Shown: piece by piece, positions 1-8,983 of the stretch
How the letters are laid out: each line of letters begins with the position of its first letter
Numbering within the stretch: position 1 is the first letter of the stretch
DNA from: Chryseobacterium gleum
GTDB lineage: Bacteria > Bacteroidota > Bacteroidia > Flavobacteriales > Flavobacteriaceae
Reading direction: 5' to 3'
DNA length: 64,000 bases
NCBI GenBank assembly: GCA_945881885.1
Contig: CAMCVI010000005.1
Coordinates: 89,375-153,374, forward strand
Made by a program: the position numbers and the translations under genes
The notes under the pieces: generated by a model
Database searches by the model: none
What the model was told of the DNA's origin: nothing
What the model saw: only the letters and a program-made list of their open reading frames with translations

Positions 1-1
1 G

Positions 2-214
2 GCCTTTTTTAGTCCAACAGGAATTAAATCGTTATTTATGAATTTCCCAAATTTTGAGCAAAATAACACAAGAATTGCCGTATTTGGACCAACGACTCAA
101 AAAGAAGCTTTAGATCACGGATTACGAGTTGATATTTTAGCCCCTACACCAGGAACACCATCCATGACAGGTGCTTTGGAAAAATATGTTGCAGAAGCAA
201 ATAAAGGAAAATAA
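2..214 (+). CDS. hemD: Uroporphyrinogen-III synthase, C-terminal part (cut by window start)
   Basis: Seventy codons are visible, from the window edge to a TAA stop. They read AFFSPTGIKSLFMNFPNFEQ and onward through RIAVFGPTT and APTPGTPSMTGALEKY. The FFSP(T/S)GIKS segment, the central IAVFG-T strand and the (A)PTPxTPSMT tail are typical of Bacteroidota uroporphyrinogen-III synthases, which close the tetrapyrrole ring in haem synthesis in the cytoplasm. The start and the first two thirds lie outside the window. A strong hairpin terminator follows directly, so this is the last gene of its unit, facing pckA. Confidence 0.85.
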   Translation, partial: AFFSPTGIKSLFMNFPNFEQNNTRIAVFGPTTQKEALDHGLRVDILAPTPGTPSMTGALEKYVAEANKGK

Positions 215-228
215 TTTTTTTATAAATT

Positions 229-261
229 AAAAAAAGCGTTCAGAAATGAACGCTTTTTTTG
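229..261 (+). terminator. Rho-independent terminator of hemD
   Basis: The stem AAAAAGCGTTC (231-241) pairs with GAACGCTTTTT (248-258) around a 6-nt loop and ends in a run of seven T. Confidence 0.85.
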
Positions 262-263
262 TG

Positions 264-296
264 CAAAAAAAACGCCTTGATTTTCAAGACGTTTTA
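264..296 (-). terminator. Terminator of pckA
   Basis: An inverted repeat AACGCCTTGA / TCAAGACGTT (271-292) with a single G:T-type mismatch is followed on the minus strand by eight T. It sits about 25 bp past the pckA stop and back to back with the hemD terminator. Confidence 0.7.
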
Positions 297-321
297 GATG
301 TAAGTTTTAATTTGTTAAGTT

Positions 322-1947
322 TTATAATTTTGGACCCGCTTTTACTAAAGCAGCGCCTTCTTCATTATCAGTATATTGTACAAAGTTTTTAATAAAACGA
401 GCTGCTAAATCTGCAGCTTTTGTGTCCCACTCTGAAGCATCCGCATAAGTATTTCTTGGATCCAAAATAGTATCATCAACATCATGTAATGAGGTAGGGA
501 CTTCAAAATTAAAAACCGGTACAATTGTAGTAGCTGCTTTTTCAATTGAACCATCTAAAATAGCATCAATTATAGCTCTTGTGTTTTTTATTGATATTCT
601 TTTTCCAGTGCCATTCCAACCGGTGTTTACCATGTATGCGGTAGCTTGATGTTCTTCCATTTTTTTCACTAACTCTTCCCCATATTTTGTTGGATGTAAA
701 GTTAAAAAAGCTTTTCCAAAACACGCCGAAAACGTTGGCTCTGGTTGTGTAACACCTCTTTCAGTTCCAGCTAATTTAGCCGTAAATCCTGATAAAAAAT
801 AATATTTTGTTTGTTCAGGAGTTAATTTAGAAACTGGTGGCATCACCCCAAAAGCATCCGCAGTTAAAAAGATAACTTTATTAGCATGACCTGCCTTAGA
901 AATAGGTTTTACAATATTGTCAATATGATAAATAGGGTAGGAAACACGAGTATTTTGAGTAACCGAACCATCTTTAAAATCTATTTTGCCATTTGCGTCA
1001 ACGGTAACATTTTCTAATAAGGCATCTTTTCGGATGGCTTTAAAAATATCTGGTTCGTTCTCGGCACTTAAATCAATAGTTTTTGCATAGCAACCACCTT
1101 CAAAATTAAATACACCGTCATTGTCCCAACCATGTTCGTCATCACCAATTAATTCGCGTTTTGGATCTGTTGATAAAGTTGTTTTTCCGGTTCCAGAAAG
1201 ACCAAAGAAAACGGCTACATCACCATTTGATCCTTTATTTGCTGAACAATGCATCGATGAAATTCCTTGTAAAGGCAAGTAATAATTCATTAAGGCAAAA
1301 AGACCTTTTTTCATTTCGCCACCATACCAAGTACCACCAATTAACTGAATTTTTTCTGTTAAGTTAAAGGCAACATACACTTCCGAATTTAATCCGTGAG
1401 CAGCGTAATCTTTAAATGATGTTTTAGAACCGTTCATCACCACAAAATCTGGTTCGCCAAAGTTGGCTAATTCTTCTTTTGTTGGTCTGATAAACATATT
1501 TGTCACAAAATGTGCTTGCCAGGCCACTTCCATAATAAATCGCACTTTTAATCGTGTATTTTCGTTGGCACCACAAAATGCATCTATTACAAAAAGTCTT
1601 TTTCCAGATAATTCGGAAGCTGTAGTTTCTTTTAATGCATTCCAAGTTTCGGTTGAAATGGGTTTGTTATCGTTAACCGCTTTTTCAGAATTCCACCAAA
1701 TGGTATTTTCTGTGGTACTGTCTTTTACAATATATTTGTCTTTAGGAGAGCGACCTGTAAATTCACCTGTCATCACATTAACAGCACCAAGCTCTGTTAA
1801 TTGTCCTTTTTCATAACCTTGTAAGTTGTCATTTAATTCTTCGTTGTAAAGTAAATCGTATGAGGGGTTATATACGATTTCTGAAACATCTTTAATTCCA
1901 TATTTTTCTAACGAAATCGATTTCGTAAATTGAGCGTAGGTATCCAT
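322..1947 (-). CDS. pckA: Phosphoenolpyruvate carboxykinase (ATP)
   Basis: The enzyme converts oxaloacetate and ATP to phosphoenolpyruvate, CO2 and ADP, the first committed step of gluconeogenesis, in the cytoplasm. The 541-residue length matches the ATP-type family. Visible are the substrate-binding FTGRSPKDK (residues 63-71), the kinase-1 P-loop [11 protein letters not shown] (about 249-259) and the metal-binding LIGDDEHGW just after it, then the RVSYPI and [10 protein letters not shown] segments of the C-terminal lobe. The ATG at 1947 lies just downstream of a TAATTTTG promoter element, and a terminator follows the gene, so it is a single-gene unit. No defects are seen. Confidence 0.97.
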   Translation of the reverse strand: MDTYAQFTKSISLEKYGIKDVSEIVYNPSYDLLYNEELNDNLQGYEKGQLTELGAVNVMTGEFTGRSPKDKYIVKDSTTENTIWWNSEKAVNDNKPISTETWNALKETTASELSGKRLFVIDAFCGANENTRLKVRFIMEVAWQAHFVTNMFIRPTKEELANFGEPDFVVMNGSKTSFKDYAAHGLNSEVYVAFNLTEKIQLIGGTWYGGEMKKGLFALMNYYLPLQGISSMHCSANKGSNGDVAVFFGLSGTGKTTLSTDPKRELIGDDEHGWDNDGVFNFEGGCYAKTIDLSAENEPDIFKAIRKDALLENVTVDANGKIDFKDGSVTQNTRVSYPIYHIDNIVKPISKAGHANKVIFLTADAFGVMPPVSKLTPEQTKYYFLSGFTAKLAGTERGVTQPEPTFSACFGKAFLTLHPTKYGEELVKKMEEHQATAYMVNTGWNGTGKRISIKNTRAIIDAILDGSIEKAATTIVPVFNFEVPTSLHDVDDTILDPRNTYADASEWDTKAADLAARFIKNFVQYTDNEEGAALVKAGPKL

Positions 1948-1981
1948 AAAATTATTAGTTATGTTGCTTTTATTTAAAGTG

Positions 1982-1989
1982 CAAAATTA
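1982..1989 (-). promoter_or_regulatory. -7 promoter element of pckA
   Basis: TAATTTTG on the minus strand, 34 bp before the pckA start codon. Confidence 0.5.
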
Positions 1990-2016
1990 AACAATAATTT
2001 GACAAATAAACGTTTT

Positions 2017-2403
2017 CTAATATTTTTTCGTCAAAATTGCGTAAAATAAATATCCCCAAGAGAGTATAAGAAGTAGTCCGCCTATTGGTGTTATAGGGCC
2101 AATTAGTTTTGATTTAATACCTGTTAAACCATTAGTTGTTAACGCGTAAATGGAACCTGAAAACATTAATACACCCGTTAAAGTCAAATAAAATACGACC
2201 GTTTTTTCTTTTAGTGTAATGATTTGTGTTGCTCCAATAAATAATAAAAATAACGCATGATACATTTGATATTTTACGCCTGTTTCAAAAGAATTTAATT
2301 GTTCAACAGTAAGCGTTTTTTTTAATGCATGCGCTCCAAAAGCTCCAAATATAATAGCCAAAAAGCCTAAAGTACATGCAACAAGTAGTATTTTCTTTTC
2401 CAT
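2017..2403 (-). CDS. DUF423 family inner-membrane protein
   Basis: This is a 128-residue protein with four predicted hydrophobic helices, at about residues 5-25, 48-66, 70-92 and 100-122. The N-terminal GAFGAHALKK and the segment FETGVKYQMYHALFLL are hallmarks of the DUF423 (YgdD-like) family, which is widespread and of unknown function. It stands alone: pckA lies downstream with its own promoter, and the saccharopine dehydrogenase gene is divergent. A TATCTTTG element precedes the ATG. The family call is firm, but no biochemical role can be given. Confidence 0.88.
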   Translation of the reverse strand: MEKKILLVACTLGFLAIIFGAFGAHALKKTLTVEQLNSFETGVKYQMYHALFLLFIGATQIITLKEKTVVFYLTLTGVLMFSGSIYALTTNGLTGIKSKLIGPITPIGGLLLILSWGYLFYAILTKKY

Positions 2404-2424
2404 GGATTATTTTTAATTTCAATA

Positions 2425-2432
2425 CAAAGATA
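2425..2432 (-). promoter_or_regulatory. -7 promoter element of the DUF423 gene
   Basis: TATCTTTG on the minus strand, 21 bp before the start codon. Confidence 0.5.
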
Positions 2433-2524
2433 TTAAACTTCAATTCAAGTTTTTTTATAAATGCTGGTTTTTATTTTTTAGAAATATAACATTTCATTAC
2501 CTTCGTGTGATATTTTAGTAAAAA

Positions 2525-3886
2525 ATGAGAAAGATTTTAATTATAGGAGCAGGTCGATCTGCCTCTTCACTTATAAAATATTTATTAGATAAATCAGATG
2601 CCGAAAAATTATTGGTTACCATTGCCGATTTATCTGAAGATTTGGCCCAAAAGAAAACTGGAAATCATAAAAATGCTCGTGCCATTTCTTTTGATGTGTG
2701 TAATGACGAACAACGTAAACATGAAATTCAACAAGCTGATATTGTAATTTCAATGTTGCCTGCTCATCTTCATATAGAAGTTGCTAAAGATTGTATTATT
2801 TATAAAAAAAACATGATAACCGCATCGTACATTAGTGAAGAAATGAAAAGTTTGGATTTTCAAGCTAAAGAAAGTCAAATTGTATTGATGAACGAGATTG
2901 GTTTAGATCCGGGAATAGACCACATGAGTGCCATGAAAATTATGGACGAAATTAAAAGTAATGGCGGAAAAATTATTCTTTTTGAATCTTTTTGCGGCGG
3001 ATTGGTTGCGCCTGAAAGCGATACCAATTTATGGAATTATAAATTTACATGGAATCCAAGAAACGTAGTATTAGCAGGTCAAGGCGGAGCAGCAAAATTC
3101 ATACAAGAAGGCACTTATAAGTACATTCCTTATCATAAATTATTTAGAAGAACCGAATTTTTAGAAGTAGAAGGATTTGGACGATTTGAAGCCTACGCCA
3201 ACAGAGATTCATTAAAATACAGAGAAATTTATGGGTTACAAAATGTAGACACTTGTTATCGAGGCACCATAAGAAGAGTAGGTTTTTCAAAGGCTTGGGA
3301 CGTTTTTGTGCAATTAGGCATGACAGACGACACCTATATTATTGATGATTCCGAACACATGAGTAACCGCGATTTTGTGAATTTATTTTTACCTTATCAT
3401 CCAACAGACTCTGTAGAAATTAAATTCAGACATCAATTAAAAATCGATCAAGACGATGTAATTTGGGACAAACTTTTGGAATTAGATTTATTTAATAAAT
3501 CGGTAGTTACGGGTTTAAAGAATGCGACTCCAGCTCAAATGTTAGAAAAAATATTGTCGCACAATTGGACCTTACAACCTGAAGATAAAGACATGATTGT
3601 GATGTATCATAAAATTGGTTATGAAATAAATGGAGAACAAAAACAAATTGATTCCACAATGGTTTGTTTAGGAGACGATCAGACTTTTACTGCGATGTCA
3701 AAAACTGTGGGATTACCAGTAGCCATTGCCACTTTGAAAATATTAAACGGAGAAATATCAACTACTGGCGTACAATTACCAACCGCAAAAGAAGTATATC
3801 TGCCAATTTTAGAAGAATTAGAAAAGTATGGTGTAGTTTTTAAAGAATTTGATGTGCCGTATTTTGGATATAATTATTACGTTTAA
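2525..3886 (+). CDS. Saccharopine dehydrogenase family protein
   Basis: This 453-residue cytoplasmic oxidoreductase opens with a Rossmann fold (IIGAGRSASSL, residues 6-16). It carries the conserved segments MNEIGLDPGIDHMSAM, FCGGLVAPESDTN and NPRNVVLAGQGGAAKF of the Lys9/AASS type. That family oxidises saccharopine to 2-aminoadipate 6-semialdehyde and glutamate (or runs in reverse). Flavobacteria make lysine by the diaminopimelate route, so a role in lysine breakdown is more likely than synthesis; this is an inference. An ALDH7-type dehydrogenase that could take the next step lies at 46.3-47.9 kb. The promoter is weak-looking (TACCTTCG at 2498-2505). Confidence 0.85.
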   Translation: MRKILIIGAGRSASSLIKYLLDKSDAEKLLVTIADLSEDLAQKKTGNHKNARAISFDVCNDEQRKHEIQQADIVISMLPAHLHIEVAKDCIIYKKNMITASYISEEMKSLDFQAKESQIVLMNEIGLDPGIDHMSAMKIMDEIKSNGGKIILFESFCGGLVAPESDTNLWNYKFTWNPRNVVLAGQGGAAKFIQEGTYKYIPYHKLFRRTEFLEVEGFGRFEAYANRDSLKYREIYGLQNVDTCYRGTIRRVGFSKAWDVFVQLGMTDDTYIIDDSEHMSNRDFVNLFLPYHPTDSVEIKFRHQLKIDQDDVIWDKLLELDLFNKSVVTGLKNATPAQMLEKILSHNWTLQPEDKDMIVMYHKIGYEINGEQKQIDSTMVCLGDDQTFTAMSKTVGLPVAIATLKILNGEISTTGVQLPTAKEVYLPILEELEKYGVVFKEFDVPYFGYNYYV

Positions 3887-3889
3887 ATA

Positions 3890-3932
3890 AAAAATCCAAA
3901 TTCCGAAATAAACTTTTAGAATTTGGATTTTA
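3890..3932 (+). terminator. Inverted repeat, possible terminator after the saccharopine dehydrogenase
   Basis: AAAAATCCAAATT pairs with AATTTGGATTTT across a long loop of about 17 nt. It lies between two convergent genes and could serve either. It also resembles the AATTTGGA word repeats seen near 26.0 kb. Confidence 0.4.
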
Positions 3933-3951
3933 TATTTTGGAATTTTAAGAA

Positions 3952-4641
3952 TTAATCTCTTGTTGCGCCCATGTAACGCATTATATAATATAATAACGTT
4001 GCTATTGACCCTAAAGCAGCAACTAAATAAGTTCTGGCAGCCCATTTTAATGAATCTTCGGCGCCAGCATATTCTTCTTGACCTAACATATTTTTGTTTT
4101 TCAACCAAGCCAAAGCACGATTACTTGCATCGTATTCTACGGGTAATGTAATTATTGAAAAAACAGTAGTGGCTGCAAATAAAATAATTCCGACTAATAA
4201 TAAAGAAGGGAATGTGTTAATCATTAAAATACCAGCTAACAACACCCATTGCATGTAATTTGAAGCAATTTCAACAACAGGAACTAGTTTAGAACGCATC
4301 GTTAGCCATTCGTAAGCCTGTGCATGTTGTACCGCGTGTCCGCATTCATGAGCGGCTACCGCTGCTGCTGCTGCATTTCTTTGGTTATATACGGCTTCTG
4401 ATAAATTTACAGTTTTATCTGCAGGATTGTAATGGTCTGTTAATCTTCCGGGTGTAGAAATGACTTTTACATCACTTATGCCATTATCGGCAAGCATTTT
4501 TTCTGCAATTTCAGCACCAGACATGCCGTTTCTTAAAGTAAGTTTTGAGTAATGTTCAAATTTTGATTTTAATCTATTTGAAACCAACCAGCTAAATAGC
4601 ATTATTACTCCTCCAATTATCATTGAACCTGTATCAAACAT
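3952..4641 (-). CDS. Zinc metallopeptidase, YugP-like membrane family
   Basis: The protein has 229 residues. An N-terminal hydrophobic segment (residues 5-20) is followed by a zinc-protease domain with HECGH at 98-102 (HExxH type) inside AAVAAHECGHAVQHA. Further membrane helices lie at about 125-165 and 200-222. This arrangement matches the PF04298 neutral zinc metallopeptidase family (B. subtilis YugP). Its substrate is unknown; membrane protein quality control is a reasonable guess only. It is a single gene with its own TAAATTTG promoter element. Confidence 0.88.
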   Translation of the reverse strand: MFDTGSMIIGGVIMLFSWLVSNRLKSKFEHYSKLTLRNGMSGAEIAEKMLADNGISDVKVISTPGRLTDHYNPADKTVNLSEAVYNQRNAAAAAVAAHECGHAVQHAQAYEWLTMRSKLVPVVEIASNYMQWVLLAGILMINTFPSLLLVGIILFAATTVFSIITLPVEYDASNRALAWLKNKNMLGQEEYAGAEDSLKWAARTYLVAALGSIATLLYYIMRYMGATRD

Positions 4642-4668
4642 AATATTTAATTTTAAAATTTAAAGTTA

Positions 4669-4676
4669 CAAATTTA
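4669..4676 (-). promoter_or_regulatory. -7 promoter element of the zinc metallopeptidase gene
   Basis: TAAATTTG on the minus strand, 27 bp before the ATG. Confidence 0.5.
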
Positions 4677-4741
4677 TTATCAAATTTTGAGCCAAATTTT
4701 AAAAATGACAGTTTGACATTATTAAAAAAAACACACAAAAT

Positions 4742-7642
4742 CTATCCCACCAAATTAATAATTTTACCCGGAACGATAATCACTTTATTTGGCGTTCTTC
4801 CTTGCAATTGTGCTTGTGTGCGCTCATCTGCCATTACGATTTCTTCAATTTGAGCAGCAGTTAAATCTAAAGGTAATTTAATCGTAAAACGCATTTTACC
4901 ATTGAATGAAACCGGATATTCTTTTTCAGACTCTACCAAATATTTTGCTTCAAATTTTGGAAAAGGTTGTTTTGAAATTCCTTCATAATCATTCAATTTT
5001 TCAATTTTTAAATCTTTCAATCCCAACCATAATTCTTCCGCAATATGCGGCGCATAAGGCGAAACCAAAATAGCTAAAGGTTCTAAAATAGCTCTGTGAT
5101 TGCATTTTAATTGTTGCAATTCGTTCACGCAAATCATAAATTGAGAAACCGAGGTATTAAATGAAAAATTCTCAATGTCTTCCGTAACTTTTTTGATGCT
5201 TTTATGTAACGATTTGTACATTTCTGCAGTTGGTTCATCATTTACGATAACCGAACCATTATCATCAAAATACAAACGCCATAATTTTTTCAAGAAACCA
5301 GAAACACCTGTAATTCCTGCCGTATTCCAAGGTTTAGATTGCTCTAATGGGCCTAAAAACATTTCATACAAACGCAGCGTATCGGCTCCGTATTCTTCAC
5401 AAATATCATCTGGTGAAACCACATTGTACTTTGATTTAGACATTTTTTCGACTTCGCGCCCCACAATGTATTTGCCATTTTCTAAAATAAAATCAGCATT
5501 GGCATAATCAACATATAATGGATGTGCCTTGAATTTTTCAATATCTAATTCATTTGTAATATCATTGATACAAGATAAATCAACGTGGATTGATTGAACA
5601 TTTTTATCTTTTATCAAACCTTTTGAATATAAAGTTTTTGAATCTTCACTTCTATACACAAAAGCACTCATTCCCAAAATCATTCCCTGATTGATCAGTT
5701 TTTTGAAAGGTTCTTCGGTGGGTGCGTAGCCTCTGTCTTTTAAGAATTTATTCCAAAAACGAGCATACAATAAATGTCCTGTAGCGTGTTCGCTTCCACC
5801 AATATATAAATCTACACTTTCCCAGTATTTTAAGGCGTCTTCGCTTGCAAATTCGTTTATATTTTGCGCATCCATATAACGCATCCAATACCAAGAAGAA
5901 CCTGCCCAACCTGGCATGGTGTTCAATTCTAACTGAAAAACATTCACGTTATCAATCAACTGATTACTAACCACTGAACACTGAACACTATCCCAAGCCC
6001 AAACTGTTGCATTTCCCAAAGGTGGTTGCCCGTCTTCGGTTGGTAAGTATTTTTCTACTTCTGGCAACACAATTGGCAAGTGTTTTTTGTCAATCATTTG
6101 TGGCAAGCCATTCACATAATATACTGGGAAAGGTTCACCCCAATATCTTTGGCGAGAGAAAACGGCATCACGTAAACGATAATTTACTTTGGCATTTCCT
6201 GCACCAATTTTTTCTAAAGCTTCGATGGCTTTTTTCGTTCCATTTTTGTAATCTAATCCGTTTAAGAAATCAGAATGTACCAATTCGTATCCGCCTTTTT
6301 CCCCAAAAGCCGTTTCAGAAATATCTTGATTGAAAATATTTTTTATTTCTGGCATTCCGTGCGTTCCTTTGAAGAAATTCGCGAAAGCATAATCACGTTC
6401 ATCGCCACAAGGAACAGCCATAACTGCACCTGTTCCATAACCCGCCAACACATAATCGCCAATCCAAATCGGAATGGGAGCACCCGTGAAAGGATGTTCT
6501 GCATAAGCTCCAGTAAACACACCTGAAATGGTTTTTATATCTGCCATACGCTCTCTTTCAGAACGTTTTGCTGTGGCTTCTACATAAGCTTCCACCGCTG
6601 CTTTTTGGTCTGGAGTGGTAATTTTTGCCACCAATTCGTGCTCGGGTGCCAATGTCATAAAGGTAACACCAAAAATCGTATCAGGTCTGGTCGTAAAAAC
6701 TTCAACTTGAAACTTGGAACCTGAAACTTGAAACTTAACTGTAGCTCCGACTGATTTTCCAATCCAATTTCGTTGCGATTCTTTGATAGATTCACTCCAA
6801 TCGATATCGTTCAAACCTTGTAATAATCGTTCCGCGAAAGCTGAAATTCGCATACTCCATTGTGTCATTTTCTTACGAACTACTGGATGTCCGCCACGCT
6901 CTGAAACGCCGTTTACAATTTCGTCATTCGCTAACACAGTTCCTAAAGCGGCACACCAATTGACTTCGGTTTCCGCTAAATAAGTTAATCTATATTGTAA
7001 AAGTATTTTTTGTTGTTGTTCTGATGAAAAAGCATTCCATTCAGCTGCAGAAAACGGCACAATATTTTCATCAGAAACAGCATTAACATTTGTATTTCCG
7101 TTTTTTTCAAATTCTTGCATTAAGGTGCAAATGCTTTCTGCTTTATCGGTCGTTTTATTGTACCAAGATTCAAATAGTTGGATGAAAATCCATTGCGTAT
7201 GTTTGTAATAATCTGGGTTTGATGTGCGAACTTCTCTGCTCCAATCGAAAGAAAATCCAATTCTGTCCAATTGATTTCTGTATCCTTGAATTGTATTTCC
7301 TGATTTATCAATGCCACCTTCAATATTCATGCGTGTGGTGTCTGCAGGATGCTGCCCCGTTTGAATAGCATATTGTTCAGCCGGCAGACCAAATGAATCG
7401 TACCCTTGCGGATGCAACACATTAAAACCTTGATGTCTTTTATAACGTGCCACAATATCAGAAGCAATGTAACCCAGCGGATGTCCCACGTGTAACCCAG
7501 CTCCAGAAGGATAAGGAAACATGTCTAATACATAGTATTTAGGCAAAGGGTTTTGTGCATTTGGTTCTTGGGCTTTAAATGTTTCGTTTTTTGCCCAATA
7601 GTGTTGCCATTTGGCTTCTATTTTTTCGTGGAAATATTTCAT
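4742..7642 (-). CDS. leuS: Leucyl-tRNA synthetase
   Basis: This class I enzyme charges tRNA-Leu with leucine and proofreads in a CP1 editing domain. HVGH (the HIGH motif, residues 51-54) lies in PYPSGAGLHVGHPLGY, the editing-domain core TTRPDTIFGVTF follows at about 317-328, and KMSKSKYN lies near residue 733. The start is placed at 7642 because family members begin MKYxxxxIEAKWQxYW. The longer frame to 7699 would run through the promoter element at 7697-7704. Two stretches look unlike homologues: residues 303-313 (KFQVSGSKFQV) and about 551-562 (SVQCSVVSNQ). Both are translations of short repetitive DNA words found between genes elsewhere (see findings). Length 966 residues. Confidence 0.96.
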   Translation of the reverse strand: MKYFHEKIEAKWQHYWAKNETFKAQEPNAQNPLPKYYVLDMFPYPSGAGLHVGHPLGYIASDIVARYKRHQGFNVLHPQGYDSFGLPAEQYAIQTGQHPADTTRMNIEGGIDKSGNTIQGYRNQLDRIGFSFDWSREVRTSNPDYYKHTQWIFIQLFESWYNKTTDKAESICTLMQEFEKNGNTNVNAVSDENIVPFSAAEWNAFSSEQQQKILLQYRLTYLAETEVNWCAALGTVLANDEIVNGVSERGGHPVVRKKMTQWSMRISAFAERLLQGLNDIDWSESIKESQRNWIGKSVGATVKFQVSGSKFQVEVFTTRPDTIFGVTFMTLAPEHELVAKITTPDQKAAVEAYVEATAKRSERERMADIKTISGVFTGAYAEHPFTGAPIPIWIGDYVLAGYGTGAVMAVPCGDERDYAFANFFKGTHGMPEIKNIFNQDISETAFGEKGGYELVHSDFLNGLDYKNGTKKAIEALEKIGAGNAKVNYRLRDAVFSRQRYWGEPFPVYYVNGLPQMIDKKHLPIVLPEVEKYLPTEDGQPPLGNATVWAWDSVQCSVVSNQLIDNVNVFQLELNTMPGWAGSSWYWMRYMDAQNINEFASEDALKYWESVDLYIGGSEHATGHLLYARFWNKFLKDRGYAPTEEPFKKLINQGMILGMSAFVYRSEDSKTLYSKGLIKDKNVQSIHVDLSCINDITNELDIEKFKAHPLYVDYANADFILENGKYIVGREVEKMSKSKYNVVSPDDICEEYGADTLRLYEMFLGPLEQSKPWNTAGITGVSGFLKKLWRLYFDDNGSVIVNDEPTAEMYKSLHKSIKKVTEDIENFSFNTSVSQFMICVNELQQLKCNHRAILEPLAILVSPYAPHIAEELWLGLKDLKIEKLNDYEGISKQPFPKFEAKYLVESEKEYPVSFNGKMRFTIKLPLDLTAAQIEEIVMADERTQAQLQGRTPNKVIIVPGKIINLVG
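5959..5990. repeat. Short repeat (AGTGTTCAGT type) inside leuS
   Basis: On the minus strand this reads as repeats of AGTGTTCAGT followed by GGTTAGTAATCAGT. Related words occur between genes at about 8672-8702 and 54649-54683. Here it is read in frame as part of LeuRS. Confidence 0.6.
6704..6736. repeat. Short tandem-like repeat (CAAGTTTCA type) inside leuS
   Basis: AACTTGAAACTTGG and ACCTGAAACTTGAAACTT form near-identical neighbouring units. On the coding strand they encode KFQV-SGS-KFQV in the editing domain of LeuRS. Confidence 0.6.
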
Positions 7643-7696
7643 TTCAATTTTCAATTTTCTGATTTCAATTATCGGTTTTAACCGAAAAATCAAGTG

Positions 7697-7704
7697 CAAA
7701 TTTA
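7697..7704 (-). promoter_or_regulatory. -7 promoter element of leuS
   Basis: TAAATTTG on the minus strand, 54 bp before the chosen start. Its position supports the shorter LeuRS start. Confidence 0.55.
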
Positions 7705-7793
7705 CATTTTTATATACTAATGTTAAAACTTTGTTGTTATATTCTGTGTAAACAAAATTTCTTTACTATTTTTACAGCATAATTAGTAAACTT

Positions 7794-8669
7794 ATGGCAC
7801 AATCATTTGAGCAATATCAGCGCAGAAGATTAATTTCTTCCTATTTTTCAGTAGTTTTCAGTATTTTTTTAGTGCTTTTTTTATTAGGCGCTTTAGGATT
7901 ATTTGTAATTAATTCTGAAAAAATTTCTAACGACTTTAAAGAAAACATTCCTATGAGTGTTTATTTTAAAGATGAAGCGAATGATACGATTCTAAATGCT
8001 TTTGATACAGAATTGAAAAATTCAAAATTTATTAAATCTTATGATTTTGTTACAAAAGCTGAAGCGGCTAAAAACAACCCAGATATTGTAGGTAAAGATT
8101 TTATGGAGTTTTTAGGATTCAATCCGTTACAAAATTCTTTTGATATTCATTTAAAAAGTGAATATGTAACCAAAGAAGAAATAAAAAAAATTGAAAATAA
8201 TTTTAAAAGAAACAGCGATATTTCTGACATTATTTACGATAAAGAATTGGTAGAATTAGTAAATGAAAATGTTTCTGAAATTAGTTTTTGGATTTTAATT
8301 ATAAGTACGGTTTTAACTTTTGTTGCCATGTTGTTAATTAATGGTTCTATTCGTTTGTCGGTTTACTCACATCGATTTACTATTAAAACCATGCAAATGG
8401 TTGGCGCTACAAAAACATTTATTAGAAAGCCATTTATTAAAACAAGTATTTTGTTGGGAATAATTGGTGCTGTTTTGGCCATTATTGGTTTAGTGTTTTT
8501 AGCGTTTTATATTGATGGATTATTCCCAACTTTAGGCATTGCTAAAGATTATGCGTCCATCGCCATCGTTGCTTTTGGTGTATTGTTAATTGGGATTATT
8601 ATTACTTGGTTAAGCACCTATTTTGCAACCACTCGTTTCTTAAATTTAAGAACTGACGATTTGTATTAG
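7794..8669 (+). CDS. ftsX: Cell division protein FtsX (ABC transporter permease)
   Basis: The 291-residue protein has the FtsX layout: a cytoplasmic N-terminus, a first membrane helix at about residues 20-42, an extracytoplasmic loop of about 115 residues (ENIPMSVYFKD and onward), and three helices in the C-terminal permease domain (about 163-183, 217-240 and 257-279). The segment RFTIKTMQMVGATKTFIRKPF is the coupling region that meets the FtsE ATPase. FtsEX drives activation of cell-wall hydrolases at the septum. ftsE is not adjacent here. It heads the conserved run ftsX, DUF3098, uppP, truB. Confidence 0.93.
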   Translation: MAQSFEQYQRRRLISSYFSVVFSIFLVLFLLGALGLFVINSEKISNDFKENIPMSVYFKDEANDTILNAFDTELKNSKFIKSYDFVTKAEAAKNNPDIVGKDFMEFLGFNPLQNSFDIHLKSEYVTKEEIKKIENNFKRNSDISDIIYDKELVELVNENVSEISFWILIISTVLTFVAMLLINGSIRLSVYSHRFTIKTMQMVGATKTFIRKPFIKTSILLGIIGAVLAIIGLVFLAFYIDGLFPTLGIAKDYASIAIVAFGVLLIGIIITWLSTYFATTRFLNLRTDDLY

Positions 8670-8720
8670 TCTAGTGAAAAGTGAATGGTAATTAGTGAAT
8701 AGCATTTTTATAAAAAAATT

Positions 8721-8960
8721 ATGAAAGAAAATACAAAAAAGTTAGAATTTTTATTCGGAGCTACCAATTATAAAATATTAATTATCGGATTAGTTGTGAT
8801 TGCTTTAGGATTCATTTTAATGAGCGGTGGTGCAAACGAAAATCCAAATGTTTTCAATGAAGATGTATATAGTTTCAGAAGAATAAGATTGGCGCCAACT
8901 GTTGTTTTAATCGGTTTCGGAATTACAATTTATTCGATTTTAGTAAAGAGTAAAAAGTAA
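8721..8960 (+). CDS. DUF3098 domain membrane protein
   Basis: The 79-residue protein has two membrane helices (about residues 19-37 and 57-74) and the family-typical segment LFGATNYKILIIGLxxIALGFILMSGG, followed by FNEDVYSFRRIRLAP. DUF3098 proteins are small, Bacteroidota-specific, and usually sit between ftsX and uppP, as here. A link to envelope growth is suggested by context only. Confidence 0.87.
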   Translation: MKENTKKLEFLFGATNYKILIIGLVVIALGFILMSGGANENPNVFNEDVYSFRRIRLAPTVVLIGFGITIYSILVKSKK

Positions 8961-8983
8961 TTATCTTACAAATCATTAAATAA

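Noticed and set aside
1463..1816. Plus-strand open frame of 117 codons inside pckA
   Set aside because: It lies antisense within a highly conserved enzyme gene and matches no family.
7643..7699. Longer N-terminus for LeuRS
   Set aside because: The extra 19 codons cover the -7 promoter element and simple AATTTTCAATTTT words; homologues begin at MKYF-like sequence.
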